64,000 nt of DNA from positions 992,001 to 1,056,000 of the forward strand of contig CM066292.1 of NCBI GenBank assembly GCA_033816765.1. Direction: 5' to 3'. Below, one piece after another: positions 36,582 through 46,599 of this stretch (its first letter is position 1; each line of letters starts with the position of its first letter). Both the position numbers and the translations under genes were made by a program. The stretch is from Nothopassalora personata (Eukaryota > Ascomycota > Dothideomycetes > Mycosphaerellales > Mycosphaerellaceae). Below the pieces are notes generated by a model. The model was not told the origin of the DNA. It searched no databases and saw nothing but the letters and a program-made list of their open reading frames with translations.

Positions 36582-37165
36582 TAGCCACACCTTAACTAGT
36601 TAGAGGAGTCGCACTCGGCAATGGTAGTAGACTAACAACCGACGTCGGATCTAGCCGTGTACTGCAGTTACATTAGGGAGTACTTATAGATTCCCTCATA
36701 GCGCGACGCTAGTCCGGTACTATCGCTATTAGAGGCTTTAAGCGAGAAACTAGTTAAGTTCGATGCTAAGGTAGATCGGTTCTAACAGTAGTTATAGGCG
36801 AAGTTTAGGGAGGACTCTTCCTACCTATTGTCTTATCTTCTAGGTTGTACGTCGTTAACAAGAACGTAAACGTCCACTTATAGCTAGGATGTTAGCCGCA
36901 TACAGTATCCATTAGTAACGACGGGTAGATTACGGCGATAATTATCTCTCGCTATATAAGCGGTACGTTACAAAATAGTTAATCCTTCCGCCTAGCTATA
37001 GTATGCATCGGTAGGAGATCGTAAGGGGTATAGGCTAGCGCCGAGCCCGTGGCAAATTTAGCTTTAGTCGACCTAGAAACTTAATTGGCCACCCCTCGTA
37101 AATAGAGGCGAGTCTTTTAAGCGTAGGTTCTAGTCGCGGCCTAGTTAACATAGTTTCTCTCGAAT
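36582..37165 (+). pseudogene. coding relic, Gag-like coiled-coil N-terminus
   Basis: From an ATG at 36621 a frame with TAG/TAA stops only reads about 75 codons. It contains SLLEALSEKLVKFDAKVDRF (about 36728-36787) followed by a Gln-rich helix. A helical N-terminus of this kind is found in retrotransposon Gag proteins, but I see no CCHC motif. Further downstream the frame is lost. Confidence in function is low. Confidence 0.35.
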
Positions 37166-37170
37166 CCGGG

Positions 37171-37306
37171 GTTTTGCCTTTTTGCCTTTTTGCCTATTTG
37201 CCTATATACCTATATGCCTATTTAGCTATTTAGCTATTTAGCTATTTGCCTATATACCTATATGCCTATATACCTATATGCCTATATACCTATATACTAT
37301 ATACTT
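37171..37306. repeat. 8-bp minisatellite, about 16 units
   Basis: Units drift along the array from gcctttttgcc to gcctatat/acctatat with gctattta between them. The period is 8 bases. Alternating gcctatat and acctatat at the right end is a 16-bp higher-order unit. Confidence 0.85.
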
Positions 37307-37325
37307 ACTTGTAGGGGCTATAGAT

Positions 37326-37398
37326 TATATACTATACACTTACTCGTAGGGGCTATAGATTAGCCTATTAGCCCCTACGAGTAAGTGTATAGTATATA
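37326..37398. repeat. 30-bp perfect inverted repeat (hairpin)
   Basis: Left arm 37326-37355 and right arm 37369-37398 are exact complements, with a 13-base spacer. The core of the left arm is acacttactcgtaggggcta. A degenerate direct copy of the left arm precedes it at about 37297-37325. Partial copies (ccctacgagtaagtg) recur near 37500. Confidence 0.9.
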
Positions 37399-38182
37399 TA
37401 GTATAGAGAAGTTAGGGAAATAGATTTTGTAAATTAGTTTAAGTATACTCCCTTATAGGGTATATTTACTAGTACTTAATTATAGGAGCTAGTTTATAGA
37501 CCCTACGAGTAAGTGCTTATTTATAGGGTTACTATTAAAAGAGGTCTATAGGCGTTCGTTCTTTAAGAGCACTTACTTATAGGATAATATAGTATTTGTA
37601 AGATAGGACATAATATAATAGGAAATAGGCGTAGCCTTGCTATAGTAGTTATAGTTATATATAGATAGTAAACTATTTACATTTCTTATTCTTACGGCGA
37701 TAGGTACCGTAGGTAGTAGACTATATAGTACCGGTAGTAGTAGTAGCTATTTACGAGTACTAGCGGTACTTATTCTTATACGGCGTCTTACCGTAGCACG
37801 GATAATACACTTACGGTCTAGGCTTACTAAGATCTATTACGAGGTCTTAGATATTACCGGTATACGTCTACTTTATTAGCCGGTTAGAAGACTAGCTACC
37901 CTCGCTAGTAGCTACGCGCGAAAAAGGTCGTCCTACTACTACATATACGTTAGTCTTAATTATAGAGCGTAGAGTTAAGTATTACCTTAGTATCGTAAAA
38001 ACTTACTTACTACGGTATAGAGACGATACTACCTACTAAAGGCATCCTATACTTATTTATATTTTTACCCGTAGGCCGGCCTTACTTACTAGGGTTTAGG
38101 CCTTGGCGTACTATATAATTGCTACGCTTAACAATTTTAATAGCCTTACCGGTAGTATTTCTACTACCGGTAGAGGGTATAG
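37399..38182. other. RIP-mutated, possibly element A 3' segment
   Basis: Around 37760-37880 there is weak similarity to 20280-20400 in element A (both have a ccggtagta/ttaccgg block followed by a tacg...ctac...cggttag pattern). This would fit the A-type LTR at 38686, but the match is not firm. No gene is readable. Confidence 0.3.

Positions 38183-38256
<74 letters not shown>
38183..38256. repeat. (TAC)n microsatellite, about 24 units
   Basis: 74 bases of uninterrupted triplet repeat. Confidence 0.95.
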
Positions 38257-38685
38257 GTATTAGTATTAGTAAAGTATTAGTATTAGCCGTACTATAGAAA
38301 CAATATCAGCGATAGGATCTTAATAATAGCCTTAAGGTATAAGAGGCTTAAAGGTAAGTAAGAGTAAGACTTACATAGGAGGAGTATAAGATAGGGCGGT
38401 AGTACCCTCGTTATAGTTAGTACTTACTTAGATCGAGAGATCGATATTAATTAGCTTATACGTCCTCGCCGCCGCCGCTACTAAACTCGTAGTCGTCGTC
38501 GTAGTCTTAGCTATAGTATAATGTTAGTAGTGTATTCTCGTAAGCCGAGCTTAGCTAAGCTAAGTAACTAAGGACTAGGGACATATAGAATTGGGCCGTT
38601 ATTATACGGATTAAAAGCTATAGTAGTACCTTCTTCTTACTACTACTAGGTAGGCGCGGTAGGCGCGGTAGGCGATAGTAATAGT
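38257..38685. other. RIP-mutated, nothing assignable
   Basis: Contains short triplet-like runs (gccgccgccgct, cgtcgtcgtcgtag near 38470-38505) and a gcggtaggc triplicate near 38650. Mutation stops sharply at the LTR start. Confidence 0.4.
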
Positions 38686-38882
38686 TGTAAGGGGCAGCCC
38701 AGTGGCTAACCCCTACATGTGGCCTTGCATGTGACATGCGGTCGCGACCGGCTGCCAAGCCGCACGTGACACGCATGAGTACACCTTGCGACGCGCGATG
38801 CGTCTTGAACAAAAGGCAAGAATTAGTTCATCTACGACTGGCAGGTCGTGGGCGTGCTATACATTGCGACATCCCCTTAACA
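38686..38882 (+). repeat. A-type LTR, unmutated
   Basis: 197 bp from TGTAAGGGG to CCCCTTAACA. It matches the RIP-mutated LTRs at 2665 and 21000 but keeps CpA and TpG throughout (for example tgcatgtgacatgcgg). It is either a solo LTR or the 3' LTR of an A copy on its left. It abuts the gypsy B3 relic on the right. No target duplication was seen (atagt and tattg). Confidence 0.8.
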
Positions 38883-40924
38883 TATTGCATAACTCCCTTT
38901 AGTCGCTTATTCCTAGGGAGCTAATCCTTTTCCCGAAGGGTATGTAGTTCGCTATGCTTCGTGCCTAGAGGCTTCGGCTAGAACCTATAGCCCGTTACCC
39001 TATGTCTATACTTATAGTCTATTGCGTTCCTAGATCTTCTACGATTCTAAGTAGAGAGCCCGTACGTACTATACTACTATTCGTAGTTCGTTCGAGACGA
39101 AAGTTCCTACCGGTGTTAGGTATCCGGTATCCGTTATTTAGCTTCCTATAGGTAGTCGTTCAATAACCGCTTTACCTAAATTCTTAGTATTGTTTATAGT
39201 TAGGTAGCCCTATACTATGCCCCTTATCGTATCGAGTATCTTATCGAATTCGTTAGGGTTTAGGTATCGTTTCCCTAAGAACTTTAGTAGGAATTCTTCG
39301 TGCCTTCGTTAGAGGTAGATAATTAACTTATAGAGTTTCCTTAGCGCGTCTACCGTAAATGTGTATACTTCGTTTTCGTCGTCGGTGTCGCTCTCTTCTT
39401 CTTCGGATAAGTCCTCGCTTAACTCCTCCGGTACGTAATCTTCTTCGATAGTATCTAGTTCGTTTGTTTATTGTTCTAGTACTAGTAACTAGCGTCCGTC
39501 CCATTCTAGATCCTAGTTTTCTTTATTGTCGTTGTCGAAGCAAGATTCGTCTATGTCTACTTCTTAGAGCTTGCTTTGTCCGTACTAAGCTCCTAGGGTT
39601 CCTACCGGTTGTCGTAGCTAGTACCCTACGCCTAACTTAGCGTCGTAGTAGGTTTAACACGAGTCCTAGTAACAGAATCGCTAGTAAAGGCTTCCGTAAC
39701 CGTATCGAGACTCCTTCTCAACTTTATAGTTAACTCCTCGTACTATTATACTAAACAATCTAATAGTCTTTAATTGTTAGTCATTCGGTAGTGGTGTATG
39801 TTATCGAACATAGTATCCTCCTCGTCCTTGTAAGGGGTCTAGGAGAGGCGTCGCAACCCGGTTACTATCCTTCTCCTATACTCTCTAGGTATAGTTAAAT
39901 TGTCGGGGTCTAACACTACTCCTAGATTTGCCTACCTTTAGTTACATTATATTAAACTGCTCGCGGCGCACTATATTTTTACCGCGGCAATCCCGCGCTA
40001 TGTAGCCTTCCTTACTATAGGCATAACATATAAGTTTTCCTTTTCCTTTAAAGGGCTTTCCGTAGCCCCTACTCTTATCGATCTTCCGTCCTCGTTAGGT
40101 AGCGTCTAGTTCCATTAGCTATAGTCTATAGTAGGGCTAGCTTTATCGTAAGAATTCTCCCTTCGTAACGTATCCTCCTACGGGTCTACGATCCGGAGCG
40201 TATCCTACTATTCCTCCTACTTTAGAGTCGTATTTCTTCTCCTAGTATCGTTCCTAGAGCTAGTTATCGATGTTAATCGACGCCTTTATTAGCTCTTCGA
40301 GGTTAGTAATCCGTTCCCCGTGTCTTATTAACTCGTCCTTAACGGAGTCTTTAAGTCTACGTCGGAACATAGTTATTAACGCCGTCTAGTCCCATCCGGT
40401 AATTTGTCCGTATTCTTCGAATTTGGCTACATACTCTAAAGTAGACGTCTTCTACTTTAGGTGTTGAATAATTCGTATAGCCTATTGGACTTCGTTCGAG
40501 GTTCTAAAGATTGATTTTATCTTTTCTTTAAAAAGGGTGTAGCTCCTAAACATTCCGGTAGGGTCTAATCGTCCTATACCTTCGAGGTATTCCTTAAGGT
40601 AAGGTTTGATCTAGTTCTACGCACTTCCGCGAAGGTACGTAATAGCGAAGATAGTTCTTTTGTCGGCATCGACTAGGTTAAATATAAGGTACATGTCTAT
40701 CTAGTTAATCTAGTCGTCGAACTTAGCTCTATCTCTATAGAAGAGGTCTAGCTTAGTAGCCTTAACGTCGTTCTTCCTTAGAGTAGGCTCGTTATCGTTA
40801 TTAGACTTATCGTCCTTCGTAGTGGTCTATTATAGTAGCGCACGGCGGATGCTTCCTACTTCGCTAGGGGCGGGTGTTCCCCTACTAGCTACTTAAGTAG
40901 CGCTCATCCTAAGGGCGTTTAAAG
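38883..40924 (-). pseudogene. gypsy B3 gag relic
   Basis: On the minus strand this is homologous to B1 gag (17530-19500); cgcttattcctagggag is shared at 38905. The CCHC knuckle relic at about 40030-39970 keeps the last Cys of ARDCRGKNIVRR, while other Cys and His read Tyr. RIP is moderate. Protease and the rest of pol are absent, cut at the A-type LTR (38882). Its own 5' LTR follows at 40925. Confidence 0.75.
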
Positions 40925-41366
40925 TGTTATGTCTCGTTCTAGGGCTAATCTCAAAAGAGAGATAAGTTAAGTCACGTAGCGGTATTCTTTAGAGAGGCTA
41001 AAGCAAACTAAGCGAAGATGAATAATTAGAGTAAGAGTATATTCCAATTAGTAAGATCATAACATAAGTTAAACGCATTAAAACCATAAGGGTTTCTTAG
41101 CGTTCCTAAATACATGCGTTTCTCCTTAGGTGCTCTCCTATACTCTCTTATGCCCTCCACTACCTTTCCTAATAGGTGAGAGGTCTGTAGAGAGTACTAG
41201 GGAGCTTACTCGTCGCGCTCTCGCGTGCTCTCTCGTGTTCTTCGCTGTCTTAGCCGAAATCTTAGAGAGCCGTAGAGAGCACTTCGGGAGCGCTTCTACG
41301 GGAGCGCCCGCTAGCTATAAGACCGGATTAGTTAGCTATGCCCTTCCTATCGGTCATTCCGTAACA
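40925..41366 (-). repeat. 5' LTR of gypsy B3
   Basis: 442 bp from TGTTATG to CCGTAACA. It shares its ends and an inner block (aagttaaacgcatt, cttagcgttcctaaataca) with the B1 LTR, but differs elsewhere. Positions 41110-41366 are only lightly mutated and carry repeated gagag/ctctc blocks. Confidence 0.8.
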
Positions 41367-42543
41367 TTACGCCGTAAATAAGATAAGAAGAGTTAGTAGT
41401 AGTATATTTGTTTTAGAGATAAGTACGTATACTACATCTTTACTACAATCTACTTATACTCCTACGCTACTATAAAATCCGCTAATAGCTTAGAACTTAG
41501 AAGTATCCTATTAAGATACTAGTAGTTCGTATTAAATAGCTATGTAACGCTCTTCTATAGTAGCTTATATTAATTTATAGACCCTACGTAGACCTTCATT
41601 ATTCTTCTATAACCTTAGCTTCTATATAAAAGTACTATTAGCGTCTCGCTTTACGTATATATATATATAATAAACTTCTTTAACCCGTAATTTATCTTTA
41701 CGAGTCTCGTTATTAGTGAGGTCTATCTTAGCTTTATTGTATAGCTTGCTAGTAATAATAAGTAGAGATAATAGTATTACCTTATCCCTATAATTATTTA
41801 GTAAATTAGATACTACCTCTCTTATTATATTACGGGGCCTAGTACTATTCTCACTAGATAACTTTATTATAGGACGGAAGATAGAGCCTAGTTTATACTA
41901 GGTTTAGTAATATATACTAATATCTCTTAGAATTGCTCTTAACAAGGTAACATACCTTAGCTAATCTATTAGTAGACTAGAGTTCTATAGATAAATACTA
42001 AGAGGAATCCTATAACATATAATATATATTAGTAAAATCTCTTAGAGGACTATTTTTATTCTTTTATATAATAGGTATAAATCTCGAAAGGCTACCTAGT
42101 TCCTTTACTATCTACTAGAGTTATAGTAACGAGAATTTAGGGCTCTTTCTTAGAGATCTAATTAAATCTAGGACCTAGAGCTTAGTAAACACTTATATTA
42201 GATCCGGTTTTATAGCCTAGAGGGTAGCATTATTACCTTCTATAGCTAGTATCTATAGTAGTATAATAATACTTCCTAAATAAGTTAATAATATACCTAA
42301 GTACTAGTCCGTATATAATTATAAGCTAATAGATTTACTTTTAAAGGAGGTATATCTTGGCGGTCTTTATAATTCTAAGTTGCCTATAGAGAAGATTACG
42401 TATTATATTACTTCTTCTAGATATTAAGAAAGCTGCTTATTGTAGGACGTATCTTATTCTACTATTAGTATAGTATTAGCGCGTAAGTAATCTTAGTAAA
42501 GTAAGTAAATTAGTTATACTATACTATCTCTTAGGAATATAGT
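41367..42543. other. AT-rich, RIP-mutated, nothing assignable
   Basis: A short (TA)n run lies at about 41659-41670. No frame or repeat match could be followed. Confidence 0.5.
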
Positions 42544-43395
42544 CGCCCTATAGAGAGCGCCTTCCCGCGGTAGACGTTATAAGTACCTTTATTATAATGA
42601 AGAGAAACTAAGACTTAGCCTTCTAAAAACTTCCGCTTAAAATTTAAATAATTCTTAAAGAGTAATACTTATTTTAAAGTCTATAACACGTAATAACGAC
42701 CCTAGAAATACGGTATAAAGAAGAAGAGAATATAAGAGAGAATAAGAGAGGAGAAGATAGGACGCGCTAGGATATCTATTAACGAAGACCTTAAAACGGC
42801 TTAAAAGAAGAGGGAACGCGGCGGACTCTCTCTTTAGATAACAACGACCGTATAAAGTAACTTACTACGCGAAGGCAACTCGCTACGGTACTATAAAGAA
42901 ACTAAGACCTCGTATACCGTCTAAGATAGTTAAAGACTTTCTACGGCGGGGGACGGGCTATTTAAAATACTATCTTTCTCTATCTCTCTCTTTCTCTTAT
43001 TTAGGGTTTATATAATAGGATTATACGGGGCGGTAAGGCGTAGAAATAGCTCTCGGTTGTAATCTTAAACGACCGTCCGTCTAGTCTTACGGTTACGCGG
43101 TTAGTACTATAGTTAGTTAGTTCCTCGCGTACTTAAAGCATAGGCGTAAAACTTATCTTACCTAGGGTAATATAATAACCCGTAACTCTTTAAATAAGAT
43201 ACGACTACTAGGTACGTAACGTACTATACTATAATATATTTAACCTACACCTTAAATAGCGAGCCTCGCTTATATCTTTTAAGAAGTTCTTACGTCCGGG
43301 TAATAATAGAGCTTTTCTCCTTCTCTTAAATTTTAGTGTTAGTCTCGAGACTCGTATTATATAGTCTTAGACTTAAGAAGTACGTTAATAGAACA
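42544..43395 (+). mobile_element. retroposon copy 4
   Basis: About 850 bp. It begins gccctatagagagcgcc (gtcctacggagagcgcc in copies 1 and 3) and ends tagtcttagacttaagaag...gttaatagaac, with an AT-rich tail (attaattaatttatttt). It is more mutated than copies 1 and 3, and its target duplication cannot be recognised. Confidence 0.65.
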
Positions 43396-43399
43396 ATTA

Positions 43400-45560
43400 A
43401 TTAATTTATTTTAGCGATATAAGTAAGTTAGGTCTAGAGTTAATAGTAATACTTTTAACCTTAGTATTAGAGAGAATTTATATACTTATATACCCTTAGC
43501 CTTATACCAATAGCTTTATCTATAATCGTACTCCTATCTTTAATTTAATAGCTTAGCCCTAAGATTACTATAAGAATAAAGCTTAGGCGCGCTTCCGACT
43601 TATATAATTCTACGTCTTAGGAGTCGTTAAGCGTAAGCCTTCTCTATCTATATATAATAATAAATACGCGGAGTATATATTTATTACATATATTCTACCT
43701 ACTACTATATAAAGTTTAGAGCGGCTATAGGTAGTTAAAGTCTATTATAAGTCGCTTAATACGAGATATTATTTTACCCTAATACTAATTTCCTATCTTA
43801 TTACCGGGAACGTTATATTCCTAAGTAAATTCTTAAATCTAATCTCGAAATATAATATTCTTAGGGGGCCCCTATCTCTTTATAGATAGCGAAAGAAGTT
43901 AACGGATAGGCCTAGGTACTAGAACTTCTAAGTATACTGTTACTATAATAACCTCCGTCTAAGACCTACTGTAATATATATAGCGCTAAGTAGATATAGT
44001 TAAAAAGGAGGACGGGAATATAACTACTTAACCGGCCGTTAAAATAGCTAGAAAGATAAGTCTAAGGCTTACCCTACGTAACTTAGCTAGAGAGCTATTT
44101 ATAGCCCTTTACATTACCTTCCGTTAGTTTTATATCCCTTAGTACCTTACCTATCTTTATCTAGGTAAAGTCTACGTACTCTATAAGCATTATTATTAAC
44201 CCCCTATATAAATGCCGTAGGACTCTTCTTTAATAGTAAGCTAATAATCTCTAGGCCCTCCTATAATAGTTATAATAGAATCATATAAACAAGGTCCGGT
44301 ACCTAGTATAGACGAAGATAAACCTAGGTATTTACGAGTTTATAGGTACTCTTTAAAGACTAAAAGATCTATCCAAACTAGAATAAGATTTATCTCCGCT
44401 ATATATATATCTATTAGAGACACCTAGTCTAGAAAACTAAGAAAGTCTAGCTAATTTAATACTAGGTATAGTATATTCTACCGGAGCTTATAAAACTAGA
44501 AGAGCGTTCTATAATCCTTATAAAGCTAGAATATTAGTTACTACGCCTCGGAAGAATTAGTAATAAGCGCTAGTCTTATATCATATACTATAATATATTT
44601 AGATTAGGGTAAGGATCTATTATACTAAGTGGAGGTAGAGACTAGATAAATTTATACCGGTAGCGTTTATAGTTTATATAATCTCCTAAGTAGACTTTTA
44701 TTATAAACACTTTAACTAATATTAAAGTCCTTAGCCGTACTAATATTAAGTAAAACTTAGGGTACGGCCTAGTATACCTCTATTTCTACCCGTAAAGCTT
44801 TGTTTCTACTACGTTAGATTACTTTAAGATAGAGAAAGTAGGTAGCGGGATTTATCTACTATTACCTCTATATCTCTAAGTCTAGTTCCTTATTCTACTT
44901 CTCCTCCGCTAACGCTTAAAAACTATATAGTATATATACGCTCCTTAATATAAATGGTACCGCTTTAAAGCCCGTAATCTAAGCGTTATAAGCGTTAGTA
45001 TACTTCTCTCTATAGTACGAGTCTTATTTTTAGTGAAAGATAAGATATAGCTTATACCTACGTAGCCCTATAACGTAGTATATAGCCTTTACTAATAGTA
45101 TAAGACCTACTCCTATATTAAATAAAGCAGTATACTCCGTTAATTATTACCTTAAGTATCCGGTCTAGTCCGCTCTAGGATATCTAAGACGGTAGTAGAG
45201 AACTTTATAGACCTAGCTATATATTATTATAATCTAGTCTACATAGGTATATTAACTATAATAGTTTGACTCTTCTCTAGCTATACATATACGCTAGTAA
45301 AGGTTAGGTTGTCCTATATAACGTATTAGTAGTATAGTAAGTACCTAGGTTGGATAATAGTTATATCTAGATTACTAAAGTCTAGGTAGGTAAATATTGA
45401 GTCTTTCCCTTAATAGAGGACCGCTAGTCTTATTATAGGCTAACGTATAGAGTCTAGGTAGTTATTAGAATCCGCTATAAAGTTATTATAACATAGGTTT
45501 AATATCTTTATAGTAATGTCTCTCTTATTATAAAGGTAGTAAATCTAAATAGTATATATA
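43400..45560 (+). pseudogene. long unknown coding relic
   Basis: From about 44290 to 45540 a single plus-strand frame of about 400 codons is readable, interrupted almost only by TAG/TAA. Parts with few stops include ILPELIKLEERSIILIKLEY (about 44475-44535), then IYYNIFRLG and SIILSGGRD (about 44585-44640). Towards the end come IESRQLLESAIKLLQHRFN (with some Q read from stops) and IFIVMSLLLQR. The earlier part (43400-44290) is weaker and in other frames. I do not recognise the family. The length suggests a large transposon or host protein. No catalytic motif is evident. Confidence 0.45.
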
Positions 45561-45785
45561 CTTAAAAAAAGTTAAGTACGAGGCTCCTATCTACTTGTAA
45601 TAAAGCGTTATCTATAGAGTACTATATCTTAGCGTAACTAATTAGACTAAGTAGACTAATTAGTTAGTGCTCTAATCTATTTAATTAGACCGTTTAAACT
45701 AAAATAGAGTAGCTACCTTATTCTCTCTAGTACTCCGTTTTACTAAATAAGTAGTTCTAGGTTCTCTATCAATTAAACGGTAATA
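45561..45785 (-). repeat. gypsy B-like LTR remnant (B4)
   Basis: Strongly mutated. It has taattagactaag blocks like the B1 LTR (about 7640) and ends ggtaata immediately before ctatctccctttttg, the sequence that follows the B1 3' LTR (ctatccccttttta). Confidence 0.5.
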
Positions 45786-46560
45786 CTATCTCCCTTTTTG
45801 CTTAGCTTTGTCCTAAAGCTTATAAACGGTTATTTTCGCTCTTATACTTGTTATATTCTAAAGATAACTTCTTATACTCTTTATAAAGTTTATCTCTCCT
45901 AAGAAATCATAGAATACAGTATTAAAATAGCGTCCTATACCGCTTACTAGAATATCCGTCCTAAGAAGAGTATCCCTAAGCTAAAAGATATTGTCTATTC
46001 TCGCTATATCTGTTACTCTAAATGTATCTATAAGGAATACGCGGGGTATAACGTAAGTATCTCAAATTACTAATAGATAAGGCTACGTAAATCTTATAAT
46101 AGAATTCGTCGTAAACTTATTAAGGTAGAAAAGGAGGAGGCGGAGTTATTTTATAAGATTTCTAAGCTATCGTCCCTCCTAACCCCTTATTAGTTAAATA
46201 AAGCACGTCTCTAGAAGTAGCTCTCGTAGGTCAAGAGTTAAACAATAGAGGCCGTTACTAATAAAATTATTAAGACTAAAGAGGTAGTTTAATTAATTGT
46301 TCTATTTACGTACAATTTAAGTCTAGGACTATATAACACGTATAGTATACCCTACCAATTTATTATTAGCAGAGGAAAAGCCGTATAGTAATAAAAACCC
46401 TCTAAAAGTAAAGAGAGTTCCTCCTTCGCTATATTATAGAGGCCTTCTTACCTTACGGGACCTAGTAGTCTTCCTATACTCCTTTTACGACGTAAAAACT
46501 AAAATATACTAAGAAAAATAGCCGTAGAGGCTAAGAGTAAGGCGCTAAATGTTGAAAATA
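45786..46560 (+). pseudogene. antisense frame of gypsy B4, copy 2
   Basis: Homologous in place and layout to 7826-8398. It shares the leader ttagctttgtcctaaagctt, then a plus-strand frame with SIKIASYTAY (SIKIALCTNC in copy 1). There is a second Cys/Tyr block YICYSKCIYKEYA and a K/R/E-rich helical part (NRIRRKLIKVEKEEAEL). Stops are TAG/TAA. This copy keeps CxxxC residues missing in copy 1. No pol of this gypsy copy is seen beyond it; the LINE follows. Confidence 0.55.
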
Positions 46561-46599
46561 CGATAAAATTTACTTATTTTACTTATTATATCCTATATT

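Noticed and set aside
38103..38297. Open frame with a long threonine run
   Set aside because: It is the translation of the (TAC)n microsatellite at 38183-38256; nothing around it is conserved.
41130..41381. 83-codon plus-strand frame starting MLSYTLLCPPLPF
   Set aside because: It lies within the lightly mutated part of the gypsy B3 LTR and runs past the LTR end; a chance frame.
42490..43430. Target duplication of retroposon copy 4 (gtaagtaaattag / ataagtaagttagg)
   Set aside because: The left copy is not next to the element start, so the similarity is probably accidental.
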